The position numbers and the translations under genes are program-made. The notes beneath the pieces are model-generated. The model had not been told where the DNA came from, searched no databases, and saw nothing but the letters and a program-made list of their open reading frames with translations. Of a stretch of DNA of 64,000 nt, positions 8,319-16,739 are shown piece by piece. The number at the start of each line of letters is the position of its first letter. Position 1 is the stretch's first letter. The DNA is from Streptomyces sp. Z26. GTDB taxonomy: Bacteria > Actinomycetota > Actinomycetes > Streptomycetales > Streptomycetaceae. The DNA is taken from assembly GCF_003665095.1 (NCBI RefSeq), contig NZ_RCHV01000002.1:1497501-1561500 (forward strand), given 5' to 3'.

Positions 8319-9068
8319 TCAGATCTTCGACTTGTAGCCACGGCCCCACTGGAGGCCCCAGCCGTACAGCCGGTCCAGCTCCGACTGGAAGCCGTACACG
8401 TAGCGCACCTCGCGCCGTACGACCAGGTCGCCCTTGTTGTCGTGCTCCATCAGCAGCACCGCGCACGAACGGGCCTGCGGGGCATGCTGGTCGACGGCGA
8501 CCTCGACCCGTACCCCGTTGCCGGGGATGAGCGTCAGCAGGGCGTTCGCGCGGTCGAACGCCGGGGTGTTGTCGTAGATGTAGACGAAGAACAGCATGCG
8601 CCTGATCTCGTCCTTGTGGTCGAGATTGACGTAGATCGTCTCGCCCGACGGCGAGCCGAACCGGTCGTCACCGGTGAGCTTGACGAACGGCGGCGCGTGG
8701 AAGTCCCCGAAGAGCTTGCCGAGCGGCTGGACCACGCCCTTGCTGCCGTCCACCAGCTCGTACATGCAGGCCAGGTCCAGGTCGACGTTGACCACGCCCT
8801 GGGTGTGCGCCTGCACCACCTCCGGCTTGAACGCGCGCAGCGGGTGCCGCAGCGAACTGCCCCGGTACGCGCGGCCCGTCATGTCCGAACTCCGCATCCG
8901 CCAGGAGAGGTTGACCTGGAGGCTGCCCGTGTCGCTCCCCTGCTTGGTCAGGGACAGCACCGAGTTGCGCTTCGTCAACTCGACCGCGTACGTGGACGGG
9001 CCGCCGACCGTGTCGAACTTCGGCCACTTCCCCATCCCCTGCCGCCAGTTCTCCCACAGGGAGACCAT
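8319..9068 (-). CDS. TerA-like tellurium-resistance family protein
   Basis: 250 codons from ATG 9068 (MVSLWENWRQGMGKWP). A longer in-frame start at 9161 would cross the strong hairpin at 9111-9143, so the shorter start is preferred; a GGGGG run lies about ten bases upstream of it. Recognisable Ter-family segments are VELTKRNSVLSL, LQVNLSWRMRS, VNVDLDLACMYEL, ETIYVNLDHKDEI and LFFVYIYDNTPAFDRANA. The C-terminus is LDRLYGWGLQWGRGYKSK. It has no signal peptide or membrane segment. It lies downstream of the DUF475 gene and opposite terD, in the Ter stress neighbourhood. The assignment to TerA rather than another TerD-superfamily branch is by general pattern. Confidence 0.65.
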   Translation of the reverse strand: MVSLWENWRQGMGKWPKFDTVGGPSTYAVELTKRNSVLSLTKQGSDTGSLQVNLSWRMRSSDMTGRAYRGSSLRHPLRAFKPEVVQAHTQGVVNVDLDLACMYELVDGSKGVVQPLGKLFGDFHAPPFVKLTGDDRFGSPSGETIYVNLDHKDEIRRMLFFVYIYDNTPAFDRANALLTLIPGNGVRVEVAVDQHAPQARSCAVLLMEHDNKGDLVVRREVRYVYGFQSELDRLYGWGLQWGRGYKSKI

Positions 9069-9110
9069 CTCGTACCCCCACACCCACTCGGTCGTACGGC
9101 CAACTGCCGC

Positions 9111-9143
9111 GGGGCGGCGCCGAGTCCGACTCGACGCCGCCCC
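9111..9143 (-). terminator. Strong hairpin downstream of the DUF475 gene
   Basis: A 15-base arm at 9111-9125 pairs with 9129-9143 with a single mismatch and a three-base loop. It lies just past the DUF475 stop (9196) and 43 bases before the preferred TerA-like start, so it is either the DUF475 terminator or an attenuator for the next gene. Confidence 0.6.
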
Positions 9144-9195
9144 GCAGAGAGCGTTCCTCATTCGGTCCGCGATGACACACCCGCGGCCTGGACGA

Positions 9196-10356
9196 TCACA
9201 CGCCCGACGATACCTCCGGCTTGGACTCGCTCTCCTCGCCACCGTCGTCGTCCCCGCCACCGGCCGCCGCGATCGCGTGGTTGCGGCGGACCGAGGACCA
9301 GAACGAGAGACCGATCAGCGCGACCCCGATCAGGCCGGTGACCACCTCGTGGATCTCGTACTTGATGGTGACGAGGAGGATCGCGGCGAGCGCGCCGATG
9401 GCGTAGTGCGCGCCGTGCTCCAGGTAGACGTAGTCGTCGAGGGTGCCCTGACGGACCAGGTAGACCGTGAGCGAACGGACGTACATCGCGCCGATGCCCA
9501 GACCGAGCGCCATCCAGAAGATGTGGTTCGTGATGGCGAAGGCACCGATGACGCCGTCGAACGAGAAGGACGCGTCCAGCACTTCGAGGTAGAGGAAGAG
9601 GAAGAACGCGGCCTTGCCCGCGACGCCGACCAGCGTCGGGTCCTTGCCCTCGCGCCTGGCCTCTTCCTCGGCCTCGTGCTCGCGCTCGTCCTCCTCTTCG
9701 AGCTTGTCCTCGAAGTGGCCGGAGAGGCCGGCGACGACGAGATACGTGATCAGACCCGCGATGCCCGAGAGCAGCACCGTCGACGTCTTGTCCGCGTGCG
9801 TGCCGCCGTGCTGGTGGGCGGCGGTGGCCACGGTGAGCGCGGAGACCAGGAGGACGATCAGGGCGATGCAGGCGGACAGCATGTCGACCTTGCCGAGCCT
9901 GGACAGCGGACGCTCCAGCCAGCCGATCCACTTGATGTCCCGCTCCTCGAAGATGAAGTCGAGGAAGATCATCAGCAGGAACATCCCGCCGAACGCGGCG
10001 ATGGCCGGGTGGGCGTCCGTGACCAGCTGCTCGTACCTGTCCGGGTTGTCGAGCGCGACCCGGACCGCCTCGATCGGGTCGATCTTGGCGCTGACGGACA
10101 CGATCACGACCGGGAAGACCAGCCGCATTCCGAAGACCGCGATCAGGATGCCGATGGTGAGGAAGATCTTCTGCCAGAAGGCGTTCATCTTCTTCAGCAC
10201 ACCGGCGTTCACGACCGCGTTGTCGAAGGACAACGAGATCTCCAGGATGGAGAGGATCGCCACCACGGCGAAGCCCTCCCACCCCCAGAAGTACGCGGCC
10301 AGAGCCAGCCCGACAGCAGTGATGCCGAAGGACCAGCCGAAGGTTTTCAGAATCAC
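9196..10356 (-). CDS. DUF475 / TerC-like integral membrane protein
   Basis: 386 residues with about eight to nine membrane segments. Two TerC-type signatures with membrane-embedded Asp are present: LSFDNAVVNAG (about residue 43-53) and SFSFDGVIGAFAI (about residue 270). Between them is a charged loop rich in Glu (KLEEEDEREHEAEEEARR), and the C-terminus is a Gly/Asp/Glu-rich cytoplasmic tail. TerC-like proteins are thought to export or sense metal ions, manganese in the best-studied cases, and to work with TerD proteins in stress resistance. The start is ATG 10356. It lies between two terD genes and the TerA-like gene, all on the same strand. Confidence 0.85.
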   Translation of the reverse strand: MILKTFGWSFGITAVGLALAAYFWGWEGFAVVAILSILEISLSFDNAVVNAGVLKKMNAFWQKIFLTIGILIAVFGMRLVFPVVIVSVSAKIDPIEAVRVALDNPDRYEQLVTDAHPAIAAFGGMFLLMIFLDFIFEERDIKWIGWLERPLSRLGKVDMLSACIALIVLLVSALTVATAAHQHGGTHADKTSTVLLSGIAGLITYLVVAGLSGHFEDKLEEEDEREHEAEEEARREGKDPTLVGVAGKAAFFLFLYLEVLDASFSFDGVIGAFAITNHIFWMALGLGIGAMYVRSLTVYLVRQGTLDDYVYLEHGAHYAIGALAAILLVTIKYEIHEVVTGLIGVALIGLSFWSSVRRNHAIAAAGGGDDDGGEESESKPEVSSGV

Positions 10357-10395
10357 TGGCTACCCAATCGTCTGAATCTCTTGCTGAGACGCTCT

Positions 10396-10971
10396 TTACG
10401 AAACGTTGACTCCGAAGTCTAGGGCGATGCCTCGCAGCCCGGAGGCGTACCCCTGGCCGACTGCACGGAACTTCCACTCGCCGCCGTGGCGGTAGAGCTC
10501 GCCGAAGATCATCGCGGTCTCCGAGGAAGCGTCCTCCGTGAGGTCGTACCGGGCGAGCTCCTGCCCGTCTTCCTGGTTGATCACACGGATGTACGCGTCG
10601 GTGACCTGACCGAAGGTCTGGTGCCGGGAGTCGGCCTCGTAGATGGAGACGGCGAAGACGACCTTGTCGATCTGCCCGGGGACACCGGGCAGGTCCACGA
10701 GGACTGTCTCGTCGTCGCCGCCGGAGCCGCCGACCAGTTCGTCACCGGTGTGCTCGACCGAACCGTCGGGGCTCTTGAGGTTGTTGTAGAAGATGAAGTA
10801 CTCGTCCCCGAGGACACGGCTGTTCGCGCAGAGCAACGCGCTGGCGTCGAGGTCGAAGTCGACGCCGGTGGTGGAGCGGGCCTTCCAGCCGAGGCCGATC
10901 TGCACCTTCGTCAGGTTCGGTGCGGCCTTGGAGAGGGAGACATTGCCCCCCTTGGCGAGCGTGACACCCAT
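10396..10971 (-). CDS. TerD-family calcium-binding stress protein
   Basis: 191 residues (MGVTLAKGGNVSLSK) from ATG 10971 with a GGGGAGAGG stretch upstream. This is a full-length single TerD domain: [30 protein letters not shown] (calcium-binding acidic loop), TEDASSETAMIFGELYRH and [21 protein letters not shown] at the C-terminus. It is about 70 percent identical by eye to the next TerD protein, so the pair is a tandem duplication. It is separated from the upstream terD by a strong terminator and from the downstream DUF475 gene by about 40 bases, suggesting it may be read with DUF475. Confidence 0.9.
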   Translation of the reverse strand: MGVTLAKGGNVSLSKAAPNLTKVQIGLGWKARSTTGVDFDLDASALLCANSRVLGDEYFIFYNNLKSPDGSVEHTGDELVGGSGGDDETVLVDLPGVPGQIDKVVFAVSIYEADSRHQTFGQVTDAYIRVINQEDGQELARYDLTEDASSETAMIFGELYRHGGEWKFRAVGQGYASGLRGIALDFGVNVS

Positions 10972-11017
10972 GTTGTTTTTCCTCTCCCCTGTGATGCGCC
11001 CAGTGTGGTGAAGCGCT

Positions 11018-11058
11018 CGGCGCCGCACACTTCCCCGACCGGGAAGTGTGCGGCGCCG
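11018..11058 (-). terminator. Strong terminator between the tandem terD genes
   Basis: A perfect 18-bp inverted repeat (11018-11035 with 11041-11058) around a five-base loop CGACC. It lies just downstream of the terD gene that ends at 11117 and upstream of the next terD. The two paralogues should therefore be mostly separate transcripts. Confidence 0.75.
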
Positions 11059-11116
11059 TACCTTTGCCGAGATCAGGTGGACCCGTGGACGAGTGACCTG
11101 CCGGTCCTGTCGTACG

Positions 11117-11692
11117 TCAGACGTTGACGCCGAAGTCCTGAGCGATACCCCGCAGACCGGAGGCGTAGCCCTGGCCGACCGCGCGGAACTTCCACTCGGT
11201 GCCGTGCCGGTAGAGCTCGCCGAAGACCATGGCGGTCTCGGTCGACGCGTCCTCGGTGAGGTCGTAGCGCGCCAGCTCGTTGCCGTCGGCCTGGTTCACC
11301 ACGCGGATGTAGGCGTTGCGGACCTGGCCGAAGCTCTGCTGACGGGTCTCGGCCTCGTAGACGGAGACCGGGAAGACGACCTTGTCGACGTCGGCCGGCA
11401 CACCCGCGAGGTTCACCTTGACGACCTCGTCGTCGCCCTCGCCCTCACCGGTGAGGTTGTCACCGGTGTGCTCGACCGAGCCGTCGGGGCTCTTGAGGTT
11501 GTTGAAGAACACGAAGTTCTGGTCGTTGGTGACCTTGCCCTCCGCGTTCACCAGCAGCGCGCTGGCGTCGAGGTCGAAGTCGGCTCCTGTGGTGCTGCGA
11601 GCGTCCCAGCCGAGACCGACCATCACGGCGGTCAGGCCCGGGGCTTCCTTGGTCAGCGAGACGTTGCCGCCCTTGCTGAGGCTGACTCCCAC
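11117..11692 (-). CDS. TerD-family calcium-binding stress protein
   Basis: 191 residues ([15 protein letters not shown]) from GTG 11692, with AGGAGG five bases upstream. It is a standard TerD domain with [48 protein letters not shown] and [14 protein letters not shown]. All acidic residues of the calcium loop are present, unlike in the plus-strand terD at 7231. It has its own terminator (11018-11058) and an upstream candidate ECF-type promoter (11760-11787), so it looks like a monocistronic stress gene. TerD proteins are cytoplasmic and needed for normal differentiation and tellurite or redox stress resistance in Streptomyces. Confidence 0.9.
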   Translation of the reverse strand: MGVSLSKGGNVSLTKEAPGLTAVMVGLGWDARSTTGADFDLDASALLVNAEGKVTNDQNFVFFNNLKSPDGSVEHTGDNLTGEGEGDDEVVKVNLAGVPADVDKVVFPVSVYEAETRQQSFGQVRNAYIRVVNQADGNELARYDLTEDASTETAMVFGELYRHGTEWKFRAVGQGYASGLRGIAQDFGVNV

Positions 11693-11759
11693 GAGTCCTC
11701 CTGACAGTTGCTGGTGAGGAGCACGGCGTGCCCCCGTGTCTTACGGATGCTGCTGGATC

Positions 11760-11787
11760 AACGATTCGATCCTAGTGAGCGGTTCCC
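11760..11787 (-). promoter_or_regulatory. Candidate ECF-sigma-type promoter of terD
   Basis: On the minus strand GGGAAC (11787-11782) is followed by 19 bases and GTT (11762-11760). This resembles the GGGAAT-N18/19-GTT pattern of Streptomyces SigR-type promoters. It would give a leader of about 60 bases before the GTG at 11692. The match is by eye only. Confidence 0.35.
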
Positions 11788-11807
11788 CTCCCACCCAGGG
11801 AAACCAC

Positions 11808-12269
11808 TCAGAGAGTTCCGATCGCCTTGATGTACTCGTTCAGGTCACGGGCGTCCGGCAGACCGTTGATCACGGTCCAGCGCACGACGCCCTCCTTGTC
11901 GATGACGAACGTTCCACGCACCGCGCAGCCCTTGACCTCGTCGAAGACGCCGTAGGCCCGGGAGGTCTCGCCGTGCGGCCAGAAGTCCGACAGCAGCGGG
12001 TACTCGAGGCCCTCCTGCTCGGAGAAGACACGCAGGGTGAAGGGGGAGTCGTTGGACACGGCGAGGAGCTGGACGTCGTCGTTGACGAAGTGCGGCAGCT
12101 CGTCGCGGAGGGCGCACAGCTCGCCCGTGCACACACCGGTGAAGGCGAAGGGGTAGAACAGCAGAACGACGTTCTTCCGGCCCTTGAAGTCGGAGAGCGC
12201 AACGGTCTCGCCGTGCTGGTTCTTCAGAGAGAAGTCCGGGGCCTTGGCGCCGACCTCGAGAGCCTTCAT
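11808..12269 (-). CDS. AhpE-type peroxiredoxin
   Basis: 153 residues from ATG 12269, with GAGGGGAAG upstream. Thioredoxin-fold peroxiredoxin: the active-site loop [15 protein letters not shown] holds the peroxidatic Cys47 with Thr44 and the upstream Pro. Further Cys residues are at 52 and 115. The length and the VPxxxTxxC-like pattern place it in the AhpE branch (reduction of hydrogen peroxide and alkyl hydroperoxides by mycothiol- or thioredoxin-linked donors). The adjacent Cys52 could resolve, so a strict one-Cys mechanism is not certain. It lies next to terD and DUF3052, the same order as in other Streptomyces. Confidence 0.85.
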   Translation of the reverse strand: MKALEVGAKAPDFSLKNQHGETVALSDFKGRKNVVLLFYPFAFTGVCTGELCALRDELPHFVNDDVQLLAVSNDSPFTLRVFSEQEGLEYPLLSDFWPHGETSRAYGVFDEVKGCAVRGTFVIDKEGVVRWTVINGLPDARDLNEYIKAIGTL

Positions 12270-12406
12270 GGGTTCGCTTCCCCTCGGTAGTGCGGTGAGT
12301 GACGAGGTCAAGCGTACGCATGCCCCGTCACGAAGCCCCCGGCAGCCATGGCTGCCGGGGTGCACTCACCCGGGGGCGCCCGTACGGCTGCCGCCCGTGG
12401 GACCTT

Positions 12407-12847
12407 CTACCGCTTGCCGGACTTCGCCGCCTTCGGGGTGACCAGCCGGGAACCGGTCCAGTCCTTGCCCGCGTTCACGTTGCTGGTCTGCGCCAGCCCC
12501 GCGGTCTGCGCGGCCTCGCCGATGTCACTGGCCTCGACGTAGCCGGGACGGCCGGTCTTGGGTGTCAGCAGCCAGACAGGGGCGCCTTCGTCGATCATCG
12601 TGGTGGCGTCCACCAGCGCATCCGTCAGATCGCCGTCCTCCTCGCGGAACCACAGCATCACGGCGTCGGCAACGTCGTCGTGATCCTCGTCGACGAGTTC
12701 CGTGCCCGTGATGGCCTCGATTCCCTCACGGAGTTCCTGCTCGGCGTCGTCGTCGTAGCCGAGCTCCTGGACCACCTGCCCGGGCTGGAAACCCAGCCTG
12801 GCGGCAGGGTTGGTCCGCTCCTCCGCGTGGTCCGCGGTCGCGCTCAC
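12407..12847 (-). CDS. DUF3052 family protein
   Basis: 146 residues from GTG 12847 with AGGAGGCA seven bases upstream. The sequence ARLGFQPGQVVQELGYDDDAEQELREGIEAI, very acidic in its first half, and the C-terminal WLLTPKTGRPGYVEASDIGEAAQTAGL are typical of actinobacterial DUF3052. The protein is soluble with no signal or membrane segment, and its function is unknown. Its gene is conserved next to ahpE and aceE in Streptomyces, on the strand opposite aceE. It is divergent from aceE across a 320-base gap. Confidence 0.85.
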   Translation of the reverse strand: MSATADHAEERTNPAARLGFQPGQVVQELGYDDDAEQELREGIEAITGTELVDEDHDDVADAVMLWFREEDGDLTDALVDATTMIDEGAPVWLLTPKTGRPGYVEASDIGEAAQTAGLAQTSNVNAGKDWTGSRLVTPKAAKSGKR

Positions 12848-13167
12848 GGATTGCCTCCTGTCTCTTCCGGTATCAGTCTTGCGCCTCGCACATACGCGAG
12901 GCATGGGCCGTAGTCCACACGGGCGGGACGGATCGCGCAAGTACCCGACCGTGCATCCCGCCCATACGTTGACGTGTCATCCCACAATGCATGATCGAGA
13001 GGGGTTCGCACCAGATCGATCCACCCGGCCGATGCCCGGATTGCCCCGGCTGATCCTCGCGGACCCGGAGGGTTACCCATCAGTAGAGATGACGTTTCCC
13101 CGGCAGCAGTACACGATGGAGTCGGCGCGATACCAGGCACTACACGACCGAACAGCGAAGGAACAGC
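12848..13167. other. Intergenic region between DUF3052 and aceE
   Basis: 320 bases without a convincing gene. It must hold the promoters of both divergent genes. A perfect inverted repeat GCCTCGC/GCGAGGC (12883-12889 and 12896-12902, six-base spacer) lies in the DUF3052 leader and could be an operator or leader hairpin. AAGGAACAGC directly before the GTG at 13168 is the aceE ribosome-binding site. No riboswitch-like structure was recognised. Confidence 0.5.
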
Positions 13168-15900
13168 GTGGCTTCCGGATCCGATCGCAACCCGATCATC
13201 ATTGGCGGCCTTCCCAGCCAGGTCCCGGATTTCGATCCCGAGGAGACCCAGGAGTGGCTTGACTCGCTCGACGCTGCCGTCGACGAGCGCGGCCGGGAAC
13301 GGACCCGTTATCTCATGCTCCGGCTCATAGAGCGCGCCCGCGAGAAGCGCGTGGCGGTACCGGAGATGCGCAGCACGGACTACGTCAACACCATTGCCAC
13401 CAAGGCCGAGCCCTTCTTCCCCGGCAACGAGGAGATCGAGCGCAAGGTCCTCAACGCGACGCGGTGGAACGCGGCCGTCATGGTCTCCCGGGCCCAGCGT
13501 CCGGGCATCGGGGTGGGCGGCCACATCGCCACCTTCGCTTCCTCCGCCTCCCTCTACGACGTGGGCTTCAACCACTTCTTCCGGGGCAAGGACGACGGCA
13601 GGGGCGGCGACCAGATCTTCTTCCAGGGACACGCGTCGCCCGGCATCTACGCGCGCGCGTTCCTCCTCGACCGCCTCAGCGAGGCGCAGCTGGACGGCTT
13701 CCGACAGGAGAAGTCGCGGTATCCCGACGGCCTCTCCAGCTATCCGCACCCGCGGTCGATGCCCGACTTCTGGGAGTTCCCGACGGTCTCCATGGGCCTC
13801 GGCCCGATCGGCGCGATCTACCAGGCCCGGATGAACCGCTACATGGAGGCCCGCGGCATCGCCGACACCTCCGCCTCGCACGTCTGGGCGTTCCTGGGCG
13901 ACGGTGAGATGGACGAGCCGGAGTCGCTCGGACAACTGTCCATCGCCGCGCGCGAGGGCCTCGACAACCTGACCTTCGTGGTCAACTGCAACCTTCAGCG
14001 GCTCGACGGCCCCGTGCGCGGCAACGGGAAGATCGTGCAGGAGCTGGAGTCCGCCTTCCGCGGCGCCGGTTGGAACGTCATCAAGGTCGTCTGGGACCGC
14101 TCCTGGGACCCGCTGCTGGCACAGGACCGCGACGGCGTGCTCGTGAACAAGCTGAACACGACGCCCGACGGTCAGTTCCAGACGTACGCCACGGAGTCGG
14201 GGGCGTACATCCGCGACCACTTCTTCGGTGGGGACCAGCGGCTGCGGGCGATGGTCGAGGGCATGACCGACGACCAGATCCTGCACCTTGGCCGCGGCGG
14301 CCACGACCACCGCAAGGTGTTCGCGGCGTACAAGGCGGCCAAGGAGCACAAGGGCCAGCCGACGGTGATCCTGGCGCAGACGGTGAAGGGCTGGACCCTC
14401 GGTCCGAACTTCGAGGGGCGCAACGCGACCCACCAGATGAAGAAGCTGACCGTCGAGGACCTCAAGCGCTTCCGCGACAGGCTTCACCTGCCGATTGCCG
14501 ACCGGGAGCTGGAGTCCGGCCTTCCGCCGTACTACCACCCGGGCCGGGACTCGGAGGAGATCCAGTACATGCACGACCGCCGCAAGGAGTGCGGCGGCTA
14601 CGTGCCGACCCGGATCGTGCGGGCGAAGCCGCTGCCGCTGCCGCCGGACAAGACGTACGCCGCGGTCAAGAAGGGTTCCGGGCAGCAGCAGATCGCCACC
14701 ACCATGGCCTTCGTCCGGCTGCTGAAGGACCTGATGCGGGACAAGGAGATCGGCAAGCGCTTCGTGCTGATCGCCCCCGACGAGTACCGCACGTTCGGTA
14801 TGGACTCCTTTTTCCCGTCGGCGAAGATCTACAACCCGCTCGGGCAGACCTACGAGTCCGTCGACCGGGAGCTGCTCCTCGCCTACAAGGAGAGCCCCAA
14901 CGGCCAGATGCTGCACGACGGCATCTCCGAGGCGGGCTGCACCGCGTCGCTCATCGCGGCCGGGTCCGCCTACGCGACGCACAACGAGCCGCTGATCCCG
15001 ATCTACGTCTTCTACTCGATGTTCGGTTTCCAGCGGACCGGTGACCAGTTCTGGCAGATGGCGGACCAGCTGTCGCGAGGTTTCGTCCTGGGCGCGACAG
15101 CCGGCCGTACGACTCTGACGGGCGAGGGTCTCCAGCACGCGGACGGCCACTCCCAGCTGCTGGCGTCGACGAACCCGGCGGCCGTGGCCTACGACCCGGC
15201 GTACGCGTTCGAGATCGCGCACATCGTGCAGGACGGTCTGCGCAGGATGTACGGCGAGGACAGCGAGGACGTCTTCTACTACCTCACCGTCTACAACGAG
15301 CCGATCCGGCAGCCCGCGGAGCCGGACAACGTCGACGTCGAGGGCATCCTGAAGGGCCTCTACCGCTACCGGGCGGGCGAGAAGGGCGCCGTCGGCGCCC
15401 AGATCCTCGCCTCCGGTGTCGCCATGGCCTGGGCCCTGGAGGCACAGCAGATCCTGGCGGAGGAGTGGGACGTCAAGGCGGACGTCTGGTCCGCGACCTC
15501 GTGGAACGAGCTGCGCCGCGACGCCGTCGACGCGGAGGAGCACAACCTGCTCCACCCGGAGGAGGAGCAGCGCGTCCCCTACGTCAGGCAGAAGCTGGAG
15601 GGCACCGAGGGCCCGAAGGTGGCGGTGTCGGACTGGATGCGCGCGGTGCCGGACCAGATCTCCCGCTGGGTACCGGGGACGTACCAGTCGCTCGGAGCCG
15701 ACGGGTTCGGCTTCGCCGACACCCGGGGCGCGGCACGGCGCTTCTTCCACATCGACGCGCAGTCGATCGTGCTGGCCGTGATCACGGAGCTGGCCCGCGA
15801 GGGCAAGATCGACCGTTCGGCGCTGAAGCAGGCCATCGACCGCTACCAGCTGCTGGACGTGTCGGCGGCGGACCCGGGCGCGGCGGGCGGCGACGCATAA
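13168..15900 (+). CDS. aceE: Pyruvate dehydrogenase E1 component, homodimeric type
   Basis: 910 residues, the normal length for the homodimeric AceE of actinobacteria and enterobacteria. It decarboxylates pyruvate on thiamine diphosphate and passes the acetyl group to the E2 lipoyl domain, feeding acetyl-CoA. The ThDP motif is visible as [10 protein letters not shown] followed by NCNLQRLDG about 28 residues on. The N-terminal segment [14 protein letters not shown] and the HGHIATF-like [24 protein letters not shown] are typical, as is the C-terminal [21 protein letters not shown]. The GTG start at 13168 has AAGGAACAG upstream. It is monocistronic, followed by a clear terminator. E2 and E3 are not in the window. 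Confidence 0.95.
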   Translation: MASGSDRNPIIIGGLPSQVPDFDPEETQEWLDSLDAAVDERGRERTRYLMLRLIERAREKRVAVPEMRSTDYVNTIATKAEPFFPGNEEIERKVLNATRWNAAVMVSRAQRPGIGVGGHIATFASSASLYDVGFNHFFRGKDDGRGGDQIFFQGHASPGIYARAFLLDRLSEAQLDGFRQEKSRYPDGLSSYPHPRSMPDFWEFPTVSMGLGPIGAIYQARMNRYMEARGIADTSASHVWAFLGDGEMDEPESLGQLSIAAREGLDNLTFVVNCNLQRLDGPVRGNGKIVQELESAFRGAGWNVIKVVWDRSWDPLLAQDRDGVLVNKLNTTPDGQFQTYATESGAYIRDHFFGGDQRLRAMVEGMTDDQILHLGRGGHDHRKVFAAYKAAKEHKGQPTVILAQTVKGWTLGPNFEGRNATHQMKKLTVEDLKRFRDRLHLPIADRELESGLPPYYHPGRDSEEIQYMHDRRKECGGYVPTRIVRAKPLPLPPDKTYAAVKKGSGQQQIATTMAFVRLLKDLMRDKEIGKRFVLIAPDEYRTFGMDSFFPSAKIYNPLGQTYESVDRELLLAYKESPNGQMLHDGISEAGCTASLIAAGSAYATHNEPLIPIYVFYSMFGFQRTGDQFWQMADQLSRGFVLGATAGRTTLTGEGLQHADGHSQLLASTNPAAVAYDPAYAFEIAHIVQDGLRRMYGEDSEDVFYYLTVYNEPIRQPAEPDNVDVEGILKGLYRYRAGEKGAVGAQILASGVAMAWALEAQQILAEEWDVKADVWSATSWNELRRDAVDAEEHNLLHPEEEQRVPYVRQKLEGTEGPKVAVSDWMRAVPDQISRWVPGTYQSLGADGFGFADTRGAARRFFHIDAQSIVLAVITELAREGKIDRSALKQAIDRYQLLDVSAADPGAAGGDA

Positions 15901-15926
15901 CCACCCGCGCGGGCACGTGAGTCGAG

Positions 15927-15957
15927 GTGAGGGTCCGGCCACCGGCCGGGCCCTCAC
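15927..15957 (+). terminator. aceE terminator
   Basis: GTGAGGGTCCGGCC (15927-15940) pairs with 15944-15957 across a three-base loop with one mismatch. It starts 27 bases after the aceE stop. Confidence 0.7.
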
Positions 15958-16007
15958 CGCGTTCCGGGCGGCGACGCCGAGACGCCGTACGAGTGCTGCT
16001 CCCGTCA

Positions 16008-16496
16008 TCAGCGCTCCCAGATCTTGAAGGCCCGTACCTGGTAGGCCGATTCGGGGGTGTAGGAGCCGTCGGGGTGGGTGTGGAAGTCCCCGGTCGAGGC
16101 GCACTCCGCGCTCTGGTAGAGCGTCACAGGCCTGCCCGTGTGGTTGGCGTAGGCGTCCGCGGTGAAGCCCTTCGGCAGCACGACACAGCTCTCGATGTCG
16201 GTGTCGGCCAGCTCGAACGTCAGCCGCTCCCCCTTGAACTGCGGCTTCTCCCACAGGCACAGCTGCCCGGCGCCGCAGTCACCCAGTCGGCCCCCGGCCG
16301 CCACGGCCTGACCGGGCGTCAGGAACCCGGTGGCCACGGCGACGACGGTGGCGGCGGTGAGCGCGGCGGTCACGGCACGGTGTGACGCGCCCGCCGGGCG
16401 GGGCGAGCTCCCGGTCGCGCGGGTCCCGGTGCCGGTCGCGCGGCTGCCGGACGGGACGGGCTGCGTGTGGACGGCGGATCGGCGGTGGCTGTTCAT
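16008..16496 (-). CDS. Secreted peptidase-inhibitor-family (I36-like) protein
   Basis: 162 residues from ATG 16496, with GGGGAG eight bases upstream. A long basic N-region (about 40 residues, several Arg and Ser/Thr) precedes a hydrophobic stretch AVTAALTAATVVAVATGFL and an Ala-rich cleavage zone (GQAVAA), so it is exported. The mature part of about 90 residues has four Cys and the pattern GQLCLWEKPQFKGERLTFEL, which recurs in the gamma-crystallin-like Streptomyces metalloproteinase inhibitor family (I36). It ends SAYQVRAFKIWER. The target protease is unknown. It could also be a non-inhibitory beta/gamma-crystallin protein. Confidence 0.65.
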   Translation of the reverse strand: MNSHRRSAVHTQPVPSGSRATGTGTRATGSSPRPAGASHRAVTAALTAATVVAVATGFLTPGQAVAAGGRLGDCGAGQLCLWEKPQFKGERLTFELADTDIESCVVLPKGFTADAYANHTGRPVTLYQSAECASTGDFHTHPDGSYTPESAYQVRAFKIWER

Positions 16497-16615
16497 GGTG
16501 GTCACTCCCCGTTCGGGGCCGGACGGCGTTCCGCCCGGCGATGTGACCAGCCTTCAGCCCCAACTCGCCTGCTGCCAAGCATGATCGGCCCGATTCACCG
16601 GTACCGGTGGCGGAG

Positions 16616-16642
16616 TTGTCCACAAGCCGCAAGTTGTCCACA
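16616..16642 (+). promoter_or_regulatory. Two exact DnaA boxes in tandem
   Basis: TTGTCCACA occurs at 16616-16624 and again at 16634-16642, same orientation, starts 18 bases apart. This is the consensus Streptomyces DnaA box. A perfect 14-bp palindrome CACCGGTACCGGTG (16596-16609) lies just before them. They sit in the 243-base gap between the exporter and the I36-like gene, far from dnaA or oriC genes. Confidence 0.65.
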
Positions 16643-16715
16643 GGCCCCGGCGAAGGGCATGGCGGAGGGGTACGGTTCCGCAGATCCGTACCCCTCGTCG
16701 CACCCCCGTGGGCCG

Positions 16716-16735
16716 GGCGGAACGCGCGTTCCGCC
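16716..16735 (-). terminator. Terminator of the DHA2 exporter gene
   Basis: A 20-bp perfect inverted repeat GGCGGAAC-GCGC-GTTCCGCC ends four bases from the exporter stop (16740). A second hairpin, with arms 16665-16675 and 16686-16696, lies further downstream. Confidence 0.6.
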
Positions 16736-16739
16736 GTCG

